NCBI GenBank assembly: GCA_029946105.1
Contig: JAQSDW010000225.1
Span: 1 to 64,000, forward strand
DNA: 64,000 nt
Source: Reyranella sp.
Lineage (GTDB): Bacteria; Pseudomonadota; Alphaproteobacteria; Reyranellales; Reyranellaceae
Direction of reading: 5' to 3'
A model generated the notes under the pieces. It saw only the letters and a list, made by a program, of their open reading frames with translations, was not told the origin of the DNA and did no database searches. Below, in pieces: positions 1-9,651 of this stretch (its first letter is position 1; each line of letters begins with the position of its first letter). Position numbers and translations under genes: made by a program.

Positions 1-996
1 GTAGACGAGCCGTTCCTCGTAACGATCGAAAGCGATGTCTCCGGCGAGGCGCCCCTCGATCTTCAGGGCGGCGAGGCCGTTCTCGGCCATTTCCTTCAGC
101 GCATCCTTTTCCGCACGGCCGCCCAGCTTCGTGTAGCGCGGCAGGATCGGCTTGCGCGGCTCGGGCATGTATGAGCAGCGCTGGGCGATCGCCAGGGTAT
201 TGTCGCAAGCCTCCGGCAAATCGGAGAAGACGCCGCGCATCTCGGCGGCCGACTTGAAATAGTGCTCCGGCGTCAGCCGGCGGCTATTGGGATCCTCGAT
301 GTGGGCGCCCTGCTCGATGCACAGAAGAACATCGTGCGCCTCGTACATCGAGGCCTTGGGGAAGTGGACATCGTTGGTTGCCACCAGCGGCAGATCGCGG
401 GCGTAGGCAAGGTCGAGCAGCGGCGCTTCTACCCGGCGCTCGCTGTCTTCGCCATGACGCTGCAATTCGACATAGAGCCTGTCGTCGAACAGGACCTGCA
501 GTCGTTCGAGCATATGGGTGGCGGCTGGAATCTGGCCGGCCAACAACAATCGTCCCACCCCACTGCTCGTACTGCCGGTGAACGCGAGAAGGCCCTGGCA
601 GTGACCCTCCAGTTCGGACAGGGGCAATGCCGCAATCGACCCGATCTTGAATTCGAGGTGCGCGCGGCTCACCAGACGCATCAGGTTGAGATAACCCTGC
701 TCGTTCTGGACGAGCAGAGTCAGCCAGTCGACCGCCGGCAGCTTGCTGGCCGTGGCGATCCCACCCTCTTCCTCCCGCCTGAGCCCGATATCGCAACCCA
801 TGATCGGTTGAACGCCGGCCTTTGCGGCGTACTGCGCGAACTCCAGGGCGCCAAACAGGTTATTGCGATCCGTGACGGCGACAGCCGGCATCGCATGCGC
901 CTTGGCAAGCGCCACGACGGCGTCGACCTTGTTGGCCCCTTCAGTGAGCGAATAGGCGGACCGGACCTTCAGATGGATGAAATCGGCGATGGGCAC
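1..996 (-). CDS. dnaE: DNA polymerase III alpha subunit, N-terminal part (cut by window edge)
   Basis: The frame is open from a GTG at 996 to the left edge (332 codons) and begins MPIADFIHLKVRSAYSLTEG, the usual start of the PHP domain of the replicative polymerase alpha subunit. The phrases TDRNNLFGALEF and GVQPIMGCDIGL follow, as in the family. The polymerase core lies outside the window. An in-frame TGA sits two codons before the GTG, so no longer start is possible. The start is 31 bases after the lolD stop on the same strand, so it may be co-transcribed with the lol genes. Confidence 0.93.
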   Translation of the reverse strand, partial: MPIADFIHLKVRSAYSLTEGANKVDAVVALAKAHAMPAVAVTDRNNLFGALEFAQYAAKAGVQPIMGCDIGLRREEEGGIATASKLPAVDWLTLLVQNEQGYLNLMRLVSRAHLEFKIGSIAALPLSELEGHCQGLLAFTGSTSSGVGRLLLAGQIPAATHMLERLQVLFDDRLYVELQRHGEDSERRVEAPLLDLAYARDLPLVATNDVHFPKASMYEAHDVLLCIEQGAHIEDPNSRRLTPEHYFKSAAEMRGVFSDLPEACDNTLAIAQRCSYMPEPRKPILPRYTKLGGRAEKDALKEMAENGLAALKIEGRLAGDIAFDRYEERLVY

Positions 997-1027
997 GACT
1001 CATCATCGCGCCTGGGCCTGTGGACTG

Positions 1028-1711
1028 TCAGGTCGCCAGCACGCCTTCCTTCAGTGTCACGGTGCGATCCATGCGCGCGGCAAGATCCGGGTTGTGGGTC
1101 GCGACCAGCGCCGCCATGCCGGTTTCCCGCACCAGGGCAAGGAGCTGGCGAAAGACGACGTCGGCAGTCGAGGCATCGAGATTCCCGGTCGGCTCATCGG
1201 CCAACAGCACCCGGGGCGCATTCGCCACGGCGCGTGCGATTGCAACACGCTGCTGTTCGCCGCCCGAGAGCCGGCCTGGACGATGGTCGCCGCGCTCCTT
1301 GAGTTGCACCATCGCCAGCAGGTCGGCGGCTCGCACACGGGCTTCGCTGCGAGACATGCCATTCAACATCTGTGGCAGCATCACGTTCTCGATCGCCGAG
1401 AATTCCGGCAGCAAGTGATGGTACTGATAGACGAAGCCCAGGAAGCGGCGGCGTAGCGCGGTCCGCCCGCGATCACCAAGGCGGCCCGTCGCCTTGGCAT
1501 CGAGAACGACCTCGCCTTCATCGGGCTGTTCGAGGAGCCCCGCAATATGCAGCAAGGTCGACTTGCCGCTGCCTGACTGGCCGACCAGGGCAACGATCTC
1601 ACCTGCCCTCAAGTCGAGTGAAACGCCCCGCAGGACCTCCAGCCGGCGATCTCCCTGCACAAAGGTGCGCTTGATCCCGTTCAAGGAAAGAGGAAAGGCC
1701 GAATCACTCAT
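1028..1711 (-). CDS. lolD: Lipoprotein-releasing ABC transporter ATPase LolD
   Basis: A 227-residue ABC ATPase with Walker [10 protein letters not shown] (44-52), signature LSGGEQQR (148-155) and Walker B LLADEP (169-174). It should power release of lipoproteins from the inner membrane to the periplasmic carrier LolA, working with the membrane subunits encoded just upstream. The LolD subgroup is assigned from context and from phrases such as [19 protein letters not shown]. Its ATG overlaps the preceding permease stop by 8 bases (ATGAGTGA), implying translational coupling. Confidence 0.95.
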   Translation of the reverse strand: MSDSAFPLSLNGIKRTFVQGDRRLEVLRGVSLDLRAGEIVALVGQSGSGKSTLLHIAGLLEQPDEGEVVLDAKATGRLGDRGRTALRRRFLGFVYQYHHLLPEFSAIENVMLPQMLNGMSRSEARVRAADLLAMVQLKERGDHRPGRLSGGEQQRVAIARAVANAPRVLLADEPTGNLDASTADVVFRQLLALVRETGMAALVATHNPDLAARMDRTVTLKEGVLAT

Positions 1712-2963
1712 ACCGAAGCCCCTCGACCGGATCGACCCGGGTGCTGCGCCAGGCTGGATAGGCCGCGGCTGCCAATGACAAAAGAATGGCCACGCCGACG
1801 ACGGTCCACACTTCTATCGCCTGAACCCTCACCGGCATGGAGGTGATGAAGTCGACCTCGGCGTTGCCGCCGCCCGACGCGCCGGTGATCGCCGACAGCA
1901 GTCGGCCGACCGACGGCATATTGGCGCAGATCAGAAGGCCGAGACTGGCGCCCACTGCCGTGCCGACCAGTCCGACCGCCGCTGCCGCAAAGAAGAACGC
2001 CCGCACGATCGTCCGCGGCGTCGCCCCCATCGTGCGCAGAATGGCAATGCTGCCCCGCTTCACGCGGACCAGCATGGTGAAGCTCGCCACGACGTTCATC
2101 GCCGCGACCACGACGATCAGCGTGAGGATGATGAACATCATGACCCGCTCGACCTGCAAGGCGCCAACGAACCGGGCATTGAGGCCCAGCCAGTCCGAAA
2201 TCTTCAAGTCTTCGCGGCCGAGCGATCGGCGCAGCTCTGCAGCCACGCGCGGCGCCGATGCGGGGTCGGCGAGTTCGAGATCGATGGAGCTCACGACGTT
2301 GTGGCCATACTCCAGATCCTCCTGCAGCATGTCGAGTGGCACGAAAACCAGGGCGCCATCGAACTCGTAGCGGCGCGTCATGAAGCTAGCCAGCACCTCG
2401 TAGTCCGAGTAACGGGGTGCGATCGTGCCATTTTCATTGAGCCGATGTGTGACCAGCGTGACCTTGTCGCCTGCCGCGACATTCAGAGCCTGTCGCAGCC
2501 TCTCACCCATGACCACGCCGGGTTTGGTCCCGAAGGCACCCAACTCGCCATGGACGATGTTCTTCGTCACGATATCTCGCGTCAGCAGATCGTCCGTCCG
2601 CACACCGCGCAGCATGACGCCTCGCGTCAGACTGTTGGCCATCACAAGAGCCTGGCGCTCGAGCGCCGGGCGCACGGCGCGCACGCCTGGCGTCTCGCGG
2701 AGCTTCGCCAGGAGCTCGGCCGTCGCCTGCAACATACCTCCCGTGGCCGTGATCACGACGTGTCCATTCATGCCGATGATACGGCCGAGCAACTGCTGAC
2801 GAAATCCACCCATGACGGACAGGACGACGATCAGCGTCGCCACGCCCAGCGCTACCCCGACAAGCGAAAATATCGCGATGAACGAGACGAAGCCCTCGCG
2901 CTGACGAGTGGCCAGGTAGCGCCAGGCCAGCCAGCGCTCGACAGCGGGCGCCCGGTCACTCAC
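1704..2963 (-). CDS. Lipoprotein-releasing system permease, LolC/LolE family (second copy)
   Basis: A 419-residue MacB/FtsX-type permease. It has an N-terminal membrane segment after [17 protein letters not shown], a large periplasmic domain, and three C-terminal membrane segments around residues 270-400. It ends DPVEGLRYE, the family's usual tail. It is clearly paralogous to the next gene upstream (shared patterns RYL..R..EGF.S.IA.FSLVG and RGV.LRG). It would pair with LolD and the other permease as an inner-membrane lipoprotein extractor. The start is GTG inside an 8-base overlap (GTGAGTGA) with the upstream permease stop. Which copy is LolC and which LolE cannot be decided by eye. Confidence 0.9.
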   Translation of the reverse strand: MSDRAPAVERWLAWRYLATRQREGFVSFIAIFSLVGVALGVATLIVVLSVMGGFRQQLLGRIIGMNGHVVITATGGMLQATAELLAKLRETPGVRAVRPALERQALVMANSLTRGVMLRGVRTDDLLTRDIVTKNIVHGELGAFGTKPGVVMGERLRQALNVAAGDKVTLVTHRLNENGTIAPRYSDYEVLASFMTRRYEFDGALVFVPLDMLQEDLEYGHNVVSSIDLELADPASAPRVAAELRRSLGREDLKISDWLGLNARFVGALQVERVMMFIILTLIVVVAAMNVVASFTMLVRVKRGSIAILRTMGATPRTIVRAFFFAAAAVGLVGTAVGASLGLLICANMPSVGRLLSAITGASGGGNAEVDFITSMPVRVQAIEVWTVVGVAILLSLAAAAYPAWRSTRVDPVEGLRYE

Positions 2964-4269
2964 GGCGCAGTCCTTCGACGGGGTCGAGGCGCGATGCCCG
3001 CCATGCCGGATAGAGAGAAGCCAGAATCGCGAACACCAGTGCCATGCCCGCGATCACCGCCACTTCCATCCACTCGATGTGCGAGGGCATCTCAGCGAGC
3101 AGATAAAGCGTCTCGTCGAACAGAACGAGACCGAAGGTATGCTGCAACCATTGGCGAATCGCTTCGATGTTGCGGGCGAAGGCGAGCCCCAGGACGACAC
3201 CGATGATCGTTCCTGCCCCGCCGATCACCAGGCCATCGATCAGAAACACGCGCAGGATGGCGCCACGGCTTGCCCCCATGGTGCGCAGGATGGCTATGTC
3301 CGCGGTCTTCGTGCGCACGAGCATGACGAGGCTGGAGACGATATTGAATGCCGCCACCAGAACGATCAGCGTCAGCACCAGGAACATCACATTGGTTTGG
3401 GCCTGGACGGCAGAGAAGAAACTGACATTGGCCTGGAACCAGTCGAACACCCAACCCTGAAGGCCGACGGCCTGGGACACCAGACGGCGGCTGTCCGAGA
3501 GCGAGGCCTGGTCACCGACGAAGACCTCGATCCCCGTCACCTTGCTGCCGAGGCCGAGAAGGCGTTGAACGTCGGCCAGCGGGGCGTAGACGAAGTTGGC
3601 ATCGTAGTCGTACATGCCGGCGCAGAAAATCGCCGATACGCGCGCCGACACCGAGCGCGGCATGACGCCGAGCGGCGTCGCCACCGATACTGGCGAGACG
3701 AGTTGCAGGCTGTCGCCGACCTTGAGCCCCAGCAGATCCGCCAGCCGACGACCGATCGCCACCGAGAAGTCGTCGCCAAAGCCCTTGAGCGTGCCCCAGT
3801 CGATCGGCTTGTCATCGTCGCCGCGACACAAGCCTCGATAGCGTTCGCGGATGCCGGGCGATCCATCAATCGCGGCCGCCAGCGGCACGCGGGCCTGGAA
3901 ATCCTCGGGCCGCATCCCGCGCAGGATGACGCCCCGAACGCGATCTCCGATAACCGCCATGACTTGGCCCTCGGCAGTTTGAGTCGCGCTCACGATCCCC
4001 GGCACGGCCTTGATCCGGTCCAGCAGATCAGGCGTAGCATCCAGGCCGTCGCGGCTGCCCTGGACGCCGAGCTGTCCGCTGATGCCCGACATCTGCTTCA
4101 GCATCTCGACCCGGAAGCCGTTCATCACGGCCATGACCACGATCAAGGTGCCGACACCCAGCATGATGCCGACCAGCGAGAAGCCGGCGATCACCGAGAT
4201 GAACCCCTCTTCCCGGCGGGCCCGCAGATACCGGAAAGCGACCAGGCGTTCGACGGCAGCGAAGGCCAT
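2956..4269 (-). CDS. Lipoprotein-releasing system permease, LolC/LolE family (first copy)
   Basis: A 437-residue permease starting MAFAAVERLVAFRYLRARR. It has the same topology as its neighbour: one N-terminal membrane helix, a periplasmic domain, three C-terminal helices, and the tail DPVEGLRRE. The frame extends upstream, but starting at 4269 places the gene 19 bases after the proS stop and aligns its N-terminus with the paralogue. Together with the following permease and LolD it forms a three-gene unit for outer-membrane lipoprotein transport. Confidence 0.9.
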   Translation of the reverse strand: MAFAAVERLVAFRYLRARREEGFISVIAGFSLVGIMLGVGTLIVVMAVMNGFRVEMLKQMSGISGQLGVQGSRDGLDATPDLLDRIKAVPGIVSATQTAEGQVMAVIGDRVRGVILRGMRPEDFQARVPLAAAIDGSPGIRERYRGLCRGDDDKPIDWGTLKGFGDDFSVAIGRRLADLLGLKVGDSLQLVSPVSVATPLGVMPRSVSARVSAIFCAGMYDYDANFVYAPLADVQRLLGLGSKVTGIEVFVGDQASLSDSRRLVSQAVGLQGWVFDWFQANVSFFSAVQAQTNVMFLVLTLIVLVAAFNIVSSLVMLVRTKTADIAILRTMGASRGAILRVFLIDGLVIGGAGTIIGVVLGLAFARNIEAIRQWLQHTFGLVLFDETLYLLAEMPSHIEWMEVAVIAGMALVFAILASLYPAWRASRLDPVEGLRRE

Positions 4270-4288
4270 GATGGGTGGCGTCCTCCGT

Positions 4289-5602
4289 TCAGCCAAACCG
4301 CTGGGCGAGCTGATCGATCGGCAATTCCTCACGCGTGCCGGTCTTGCGGTTCTTCAACTCGACTTTGCCGGCCGCCAGCCCCTTGGGGCCGACAATGATC
4401 TGCCAGGGTGTGCCGATCAGGTCCATGTCGGCGAATTTGGCACCCGGGCGCAAGTCGCGATCATCGTGCAGCACGGTCACGGCCTTGGCCTGCAGGGCAT
4501 CGTAGAGCTTCACGCAAGCGCCCATGACGGCGCCGTCGTCGGGCTTCAGATTGACGATGGCGACCCGGAAGGGCGCCACGGACTCCGGCCAGACGATGCC
4601 GGCCGCGTCATGGCTCGCCTCGATGATGCCGCCGACGAGCCGCGACACGCCGATGCCGTAGGAGCCCATCTCGATCGTGATCTGCTCGCCGCCGGGGCCC
4701 GCCACAACCGCATTCATCGGCTTGGAGTACCTGGTCCCGAAGTTGAAGATATGGCCGACTTCGATCCCTCGGGCGGCAAGGCGTTCGCCTTCCGGGATCT
4801 TCTCGAAGGCATCCTTGTCATGCATCTCGTCGGTCGCGGCATAGAGCGACGTCCATTCGTTCACGATCGGCTGCAAGTCGCCCGAGTAGTCTATCGTGCG
4901 GCCCAGGATGTCCTTGTCGATCAGTCCCTTATGGCAGAACACCGCGCTTTCGCCGGTCTCCGCCAGGATAATGAATTCATGGCTGAGATCACCGCCAATC
5001 GGGCCGGTGTCGGCGCGCATCGGAATAGCCTTCAGGCCCATGCGGGCAAAGGTGCGCAGATAGGCCACGAACATGTTGTTGTAGGAACGGATAGCACCCG
5101 CCCTGTCGATGTCGAACGAATAGTTGTCCTTCATCAGGAATTCCCGGCCGCGCATGACGCCGAAGCGGGGGCGTACCTCGTCCCTGAATTTCCACTGGAT
5201 GTGATAGAGATTCTTCGGCAGATCGCGGTAGCTCTTCACACCGTCGCGGAAGATGACGGTGATCATTTCCTCGTTGGTCGGTCCGAACAGCATGTCGCGG
5301 TCGTGACGGTCCTTGATGCGCAGCATTTCCGGCCCGTATGCGTCATAGCGCCCACTCTCGCGCCACAGGTCGGCCGACTGGATAGTCGGCATCAGCACTT
5401 CCTGCGCACCCGCGGCGTCCTGCTCTTCGCGCACGATCCGCTCGATGTTCTTGAGGACGCGAAAGCCGAGCGGCAGCCAGGCATAGATGCCGGCGCTGGT
5501 CTGGCGAACGAGGCCGGCGCGCAGCATCAGACGGTGCGACACGATCTGCGCCTCGGCCGGATTCTCCTTCAAAGTCGGCAGGAAATACTGGCTCATCCGC
5601 AT
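4289..5602 (-). CDS. proS: Prolyl-tRNA synthetase, short alphaproteobacterial type
   Basis: A class II synthetase of 437 residues that charges tRNA-Pro. Start chosen at [19 protein letters not shown], the conserved N-terminus; the open frame upstream is low-complexity and not ProRS-like. Recognisable motifs include [21 protein letters not shown] and [16 protein letters not shown] (motif 2). The C-terminal anticodon-binding domain ends [12 protein letters not shown]. The length is far below the roughly 570 residues of E. coli ProRS, because the editing insertion between motifs 2 and 3 is absent. This is known for alphaproteobacterial ProRS. It heads a run with the lol genes on the minus strand. 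Confidence 0.95.
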   Translation of the reverse strand: MRMSQYFLPTLKENPAEAQIVSHRLMLRAGLVRQTSAGIYAWLPLGFRVLKNIERIVREEQDAAGAQEVLMPTIQSADLWRESGRYDAYGPEMLRIKDRHDRDMLFGPTNEEMITVIFRDGVKSYRDLPKNLYHIQWKFRDEVRPRFGVMRGREFLMKDNYSFDIDRAGAIRSYNNMFVAYLRTFARMGLKAIPMRADTGPIGGDLSHEFIILAETGESAVFCHKGLIDKDILGRTIDYSGDLQPIVNEWTSLYAATDEMHDKDAFEKIPEGERLAARGIEVGHIFNFGTRYSKPMNAVVAGPGGEQITIEMGSYGIGVSRLVGGIIEASHDAAGIVWPESVAPFRVAIVNLKPDDGAVMGACVKLYDALQAKAVTVLHDDRDLRPGAKFADMDLIGTPWQIIVGPKGLAAGKVELKNRKTGTREELPIDQLAQRFG

Positions 5603-5745
5603 GCTGAATCGGTCCTCGTTCGGGGGCGTCCGGGCTGGCGGCGGACTGTAGGGAACAGGTCTTGCAAAGGCAAACTTGGCCGCTGCTGACTGGTTTTGCA
5701 CAGGCAATGCCCGCACACTCAGCGCGACAACCGGGGGAGACAAGA

Positions 5746-7038
5746 ATGCTCGAGCGGATTTTCAAGCTGAGCGAGAACCGGACCAACGTCCGGACCGAGG
5801 TCGTGGCCGGGATCACGACCTTCCTGACCATGGCCTACATCATCTTCGTCAATCCAGCGATCCTCAGTGCCGCCAAGATGCCGTTCGGCGCGGTGTTTAC
5901 CGCCACCTGCGTGGCCGCCGCCATCGGCTGCATGCTGATGGCTTTCCTTGCCAACTATCCGATCGCCCTCGCCCCGGGCATGGGCCTGAACGCCTACTTC
6001 GCTTTCGGCGTCGTCGGCGGCATGGGGTACACTTGGCAGGTAGCGCTGGGCTGCGTGTTCTTTTCGGGCATCATCTTCTTCATCATCAGCGTGCTGCCGA
6101 TTCGAGAATGGATCGTCAATGCCATCCCCAAATCGCTCAAGATGGCAATTGCCGCCGGCATCGGCCTGTTCCTCGCCCTGATTGCCCTCAAGAACGCCGG
6201 CATCGTCGTCGCCAACCCGGAAACCCTCGTGACGCACGGCAAACTGACGAGCTGGCCTGTCGTCATGGCCGCGCTGGGATTTGCCCTGATCGTGGCGCTT
6301 GAATATCGCCGCGTCATGGGTGGCGTCATCATCGGCATCCTGGTGGTGACGGTAATCTCGATCCTGGCCGGGCAACAGAAGTTCGCAGGAATCTTCGATG
6401 TGCCGCCATCGATTGCTCCCGTGTTCCTCCAGATGGACCTCGCCGGCGCCCTTCAAGTCGGGTTGGTGACCGTGGTGTTCGCCTTCCTGTTCGTGGACCT
6501 GTTCGACAATACCGGAACATTGATCGCGCTGGCCCATCGAGGGGGCTTCATGCGTCCGGACGGTACCGTTCCGAGGCTCAGGGGTGCGCTGATCTCGGAC
6601 AGCGCCGCGGCCATGATCGGTGCCGCTGTCGGCACATCCACGACGACGAGCTACATCGAAAGCGCGTCGGGCATCAACGCGGGCGGCCGTACTGGCCTTA
6701 CCGCCGCAACGGTCGGCATTCTCTTCCTGCTGGCATTGTTCGTTGCCCCGCTGGCAGGCTCCATTCCTGCGTACGCTACCGCGCCCGCTCTGCTCTACGT
6801 CGCCTGCTTAATGGCGCGGGGCCTTACGGAAGTGGAGTGGTCCGACATCACCGAAGCGGCGCCCGCCGTCATCACCGCGCTCGCGATGCCGTTCACCTTC
6901 TCGATAGCCGACGGCATCGCTTTCGGATTCATTTCGTACGCCGGTATCAAGGTTGCGGCGGGTCGCTATGCCGACATCCATCCCGCGGTGGCAATTCTCG
7001 CTGTCCTGTTTGTGATCAAGTATCTGGTCATCGGATGA
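5746..7038 (+). CDS. NCS2-family purine (hypoxanthine/guanine/adenine-type) permease
   Basis: A 430-residue, strongly hydrophobic protein with about 12-14 membrane segments. It opens [33 protein letters not shown], typical of the AzgA/GhxP/PbuG branch of NCS2 nucleobase transporters. Further family phrases are [31 protein letters not shown] and SALIG-type [15 protein letters not shown]. It should import purine bases by proton symport; the exact base is not predictable. A purine-rich ribosome binding site (GGGGGAGA) precedes the chosen ATG. It is the only plus-strand gene in the first 37 kb and sits between DUF1467 and proS, genes that are usually adjacent. Confidence 0.9.
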   Translation: MLERIFKLSENRTNVRTEVVAGITTFLTMAYIIFVNPAILSAAKMPFGAVFTATCVAAAIGCMLMAFLANYPIALAPGMGLNAYFAFGVVGGMGYTWQVALGCVFFSGIIFFIISVLPIREWIVNAIPKSLKMAIAAGIGLFLALIALKNAGIVVANPETLVTHGKLTSWPVVMAALGFALIVALEYRRVMGGVIIGILVVTVISILAGQQKFAGIFDVPPSIAPVFLQMDLAGALQVGLVTVVFAFLFVDLFDNTGTLIALAHRGGFMRPDGTVPRLRGALISDSAAAMIGAAVGTSTTTSYIESASGINAGGRTGLTAATVGILFLLALFVAPLAGSIPAYATAPALLYVACLMARGLTEVEWSDITEAAPAVITALAMPFTFSIADGIAFGFISYAGIKVAAGRYADIHPAVAILAVLFVIKYLVIG

Positions 7039-7240
7039 TCAATGATTCAGTAGGGAAATTTGTTTGTCGTCGAACGACCTGCCATCCTAACAATTGTTCG
7101 GTGGGGGCCTGACGATCGAAAGAAAAGGTCTTGGCAAGGCTTCGGAGCCACGCTAAAGAGCCTGTCTCTTGGGCGCTGCCCGAGTTTAGGGAGGAGAGCG
7201 GCTTAAAAGCCGCCGAACGACGAGTTTCGGGGTAGAAGAG
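7039..7240. other. Non-coding spacer downstream of the NCS2 permease
   Basis: No convincing gene. On the plus strand it carries a small GC hairpin at 7198-7213 (GCGGCT, loop TAAA, AGCCGC), followed by the terminator at 7241-7275. It is a long 3' UTR or may encode a small RNA ending at that terminator. I do not recognise a known RNA family here. Confidence 0.4.
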
Positions 7241-7275
7241 CGGCGGGCCAAAAGCCCGCCGTTTCCTTTTTATTT
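7241..7275 (+). terminator. Intrinsic terminator after the NCS2 permease
   Basis: A perfect 8-bp GC stem (CGGCGGGC / GCCCGCCG) with loop CAAAA, then TTTCCTTTTTATTT on the plus strand. It is suited to end transcripts from the permease or from a small RNA encoded in the spacer, before the convergent DUF1467 gene. Confidence 0.85.
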
Positions 7276-7308
7276 CAATACTTTAGACAGATTTCTTAAG
7301 AATATAGA

Positions 7309-7557
7309 TTAGCTTCCCTCGACCATCCGACGGAAGCTGAAGACATCGGCCTCGTGCAGAGCATAAAAGGCCAACCAGAGCACCGCTGTGACGGCCGACG
7401 TGATGATGGCTTTCCGGAGCAGTTCGGGCCGCTCCGGAGCACCGTGCTCCTGGCCCTTCCCGGGCTTTTCGACACGACGTACACCCAGTGGCAGAACCGC
7501 AAACAGCACCGTCCACCACAGGACGATGTAGACCATGACGCCGGTGGCCCAGCTCAT
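7309..7557 (-). CDS. DUF1467 family small membrane protein
   Basis: An 82-residue protein with two hydrophobic segments (about 5-25 and 48-66). It starts MSWATGVMVYIVLWWTVLF and has the phrase AVLPLGVRRVEKPGKGQ, matching the DUF1467 family of alphaproteobacteria. Function unknown. It lies 13 bases after the mce stop, the position where this family is normally found. Confidence 0.85.
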   Translation of the reverse strand: MSWATGVMVYIVLWWTVLFAVLPLGVRRVEKPGKGQEHGAPERPELLRKAIITSAVTAVLWLAFYALHEADVFSFRRMVEGS

Positions 7558-7570
7558 GGCGTCGTGCTCC

Positions 7571-7975
7571 TCACACCTGTTCGAGTTCGATCAGGGTCCC
7601 GGCGAAGTCTTTCGGATGCAGGAACAACACGGGCTTGTCGTGGGCGCCGATCTTGGGCTCGCCATCGCCCAGCACCCGGGCGCCCTGGGACTTCAGTCTG
7701 TCTCGGGCGGCGTAGATATCCTCGACTTCGTAGCAAACATGATGAATGCCGCCATCGGCGTTGCGGGCGAGGAAATTCGCGATGGGAGACTTCTCGCCCA
7801 GCGGATGCAGGAGCTCGATCTTGGTGTTCGGCAGTTCCACGAAGACTACGGTCACGCCGTGCGCGGGCTGGGCCTTGGGAGCGCTCACTTTTGCCCCCAT
7901 GACGGTCCGGTACAGTTCCGTGGCCTTGGCGAGGTCCGGGACGGCAATGGCGATGTGGTTCAGGCGTCCGATCAT
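7571..7975 (-). CDS. mce: Methylmalonyl-CoA epimerase
   Basis: A 134-residue VOC-fold (glyoxalase-like) enzyme beginning MIGRLNHIAIAVPDLAKATE, with metal-ligand regions NHIAIAV, GGIHHVCYEVEDI and GTLIELEQV. It interconverts (R)- and (S)-methylmalonyl-CoA in propionyl-CoA metabolism. An upstream in-frame GTG (7987) exists, but GGAG lies 8 bases before the ATG at 7975, which I prefer. It follows rnj by 23 bases in the same transcription unit. Confidence 0.92.
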   Translation of the reverse strand: MIGRLNHIAIAVPDLAKATELYRTVMGAKVSAPKAQPAHGVTVVFVELPNTKIELLHPLGEKSPIANFLARNADGGIHHVCYEVEDIYAARDRLKSQGARVLGDGEPKIGAHDKPVLFLHPKDFAGTLIELEQV

Positions 7976-7998
7976 CAGGCTCTCCACACGTTCCCAGC

Positions 7999-9651
7999 CT
8001 AGATGCGGACGATGTGAACGTCCGTCAACGGCTTCTTGCCGAGGTGCGCGCGCACGACGCGCCGCACGGCCTGGCGGGACGCCTCCTCGATCCGCTTGTC
8101 GTCGCTTCGCTCCGACGTACTGAGATCAGCCAGCATCTCTTGCAATCCGGCGGCAATCGCCTCGGCAAGCGCGCCGCTCTCGTCGTCGATGCCCCGAAGC
8201 GACACCTTGGGCGGCGCCACGGCGCGGCCCTTGCGGTCGATGACCAGTGTCGCCGCAGCGGCGCCGTTCCACAGGAGCTTGCGGCGCTCGCGCAGCGCGC
8301 TGCCATCCAGTGGCACGAGACCGTCACCATCGCGGGCCAGGCGGCCCACCGGAACATGGTCGATGATCTCCGCCGGCCCCGGCGCCAGCCGCACCAGGGT
8401 GCCGTTCGGCGCCACGATCGTCTCCGGCACCTGGCAGGCCTTTGCCAAGGCCGCATGCTCCACCATGTGGCGAACCTCGCCATGGACCGGCAAGGCGATC
8501 TTGGGACGCACCCATTGGTACACCCGCACGAGCTCGTCGCGTGCGGGATGACCGGAAACGTGGATATCGGCATCGCGGTCGGTGATGACCTCGACGCCGC
8601 GGGCCATCAGCACATTCTGCAGGCGTCCGACGGAGCGCTCGTTGCCCGGGATGACACGCGACGAGAAGATCGCCGTGTCGCCCTCCTCCAGGACGATGTC
8701 GCGGTGCTCGTCATTGGCAATCTTGGCCATCGACGCCCGCACTTCGCCCTGGCTGCCGGTGCAGATGAACAGCACCTTGTCCTTCGGCAGATAGGCTCCG
8801 TCCTGCGGACTGACGCATTCGGGAAAATCAAGCATGTAGCCGCATTCCTGCGCCGCTTCGATCATGCGCAGCAGCGCCGGACCGGACAGAACCGGATGGC
8901 GTCCCGCCGCGACCGCCGCCAGGGCGATGCTTTCCACGCGCGCGAGGTTGGACGCAAAGCAGGTGACGGCGACGCGCCCTTTCCGTCCCTTGATCAGCTT
9001 CCTGAGATTGGTCCGCACCATCGCCTCGGAACCGGCCTCGCCCTCGACGAAGACATTGGTGCTGTCGCAGACCATCGCCAGCACGCCCTCATCGCCGATG
9101 CGCTGCAGCAACGCCTCGTCGGTCAGGTCGCCGATCAGCGGCTCGGGATCGATCTTCCAGTCGCCGGTGTGAAAGACGGTGCCGAACTTGGTCCGGATGG
9201 CCAACGCATTCGGTTCGAGGATCGAATGCGTCATGGTGATCATCTCGAGGTCGAACGGGCCGAGGCTGAACTTGCCGCCGAGCGGGATTTCCGTGATCCG
9301 GACGGCGTCGATCAACCCGGCCTGCGTGAGCTTGCGCCGCAACACCGAGGCCGCGAACGGCGTGGCGTAGACCGGGGCCTTCAGCCTTGGCCAGAGATCA
9401 GCCACCGCGCCGAGATGATCCTCGTGGGCATGCGTCAGCACGATGCCGATCAGGTCCTTGCGCCGCTCCTCGATGAAAGAGGGATCCGGCATGATGACAT
9501 CGACGCCCGGCATGGTGTCGTCGCCGAAGGCGATGCCGAGATCGAGCATCAGCCATTTGCCGGCATGGCCGTAGAGATTGAGGTTCATGCCGATCTCGCC
9601 GGCGCCACCCAGTGCGAGAAACAGCAGCTCGTCGGCCGACGGAACGGTCAT
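7999..9651 (-). CDS. rnj: Ribonuclease J
   Basis: A 550-residue metallo-beta-lactamase/beta-CASP nuclease. It starts MTVPSADELLFLALGGAGEIGMN and carries the metal-binding motif LTHAHEDHLGAV. It also has the phrases FHTGDWKIDPEP, DSTNVFVEGEAGSE, CTGSQGE and VSGHPARDEL. It acts in 5'-3' exonucleolytic and endonucleolytic RNA decay and rRNA maturation. The ATG overlaps the coaX stop in ATGA (9648-9651), so the two are translationally coupled. Confidence 0.95.
   Translation of the reverse strand: MTVPSADELLFLALGGAGEIGMNLNLYGHAGKWLMLDLGIAFGDDTMPGVDVIMPDPSFIEERRKDLIGIVLTHAHEDHLGAVADLWPRLKAPVYATPFAASVLRRKLTQAGLIDAVRITEIPLGGKFSLGPFDLEMITMTHSILEPNALAIRTKFGTVFHTGDWKIDPEPLIGDLTDEALLQRIGDEGVLAMVCDSTNVFVEGEAGSEAMVRTNLRKLIKGRKGRVAVTCFASNLARVESIALAAVAAGRHPVLSGPALLRMIEAAQECGYMLDFPECVSPQDGAYLPKDKVLFICTGSQGEVRASMAKIANDEHRDIVLEEGDTAIFSSRVIPGNERSVGRLQNVLMARGVEVITDRDADIHVSGHPARDELVRVYQWVRPKIALPVHGEVRHMVEHAALAKACQVPETIVAPNGTLVRLAPGPAEIIDHVPVGRLARDGDGLVPLDGSALRERRKLLWNGAAAATLVIDRKGRAVAPPKVSLRGIDDESGALAEAIAAGLQEMLADLSTSERSDDKRIEEASRQAVRRVVRAHLGKKPLTDVHIVRI

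Noticed and set aside
7039-7275. A 6S RNA or other known housekeeping RNA after the NCS2 permease
   Set aside because: The hairpins do not form the long open-bubble structure of 6S RNA, and I recognise no SRP, tmRNA or RNase P core. Kept only as a possible small RNA.
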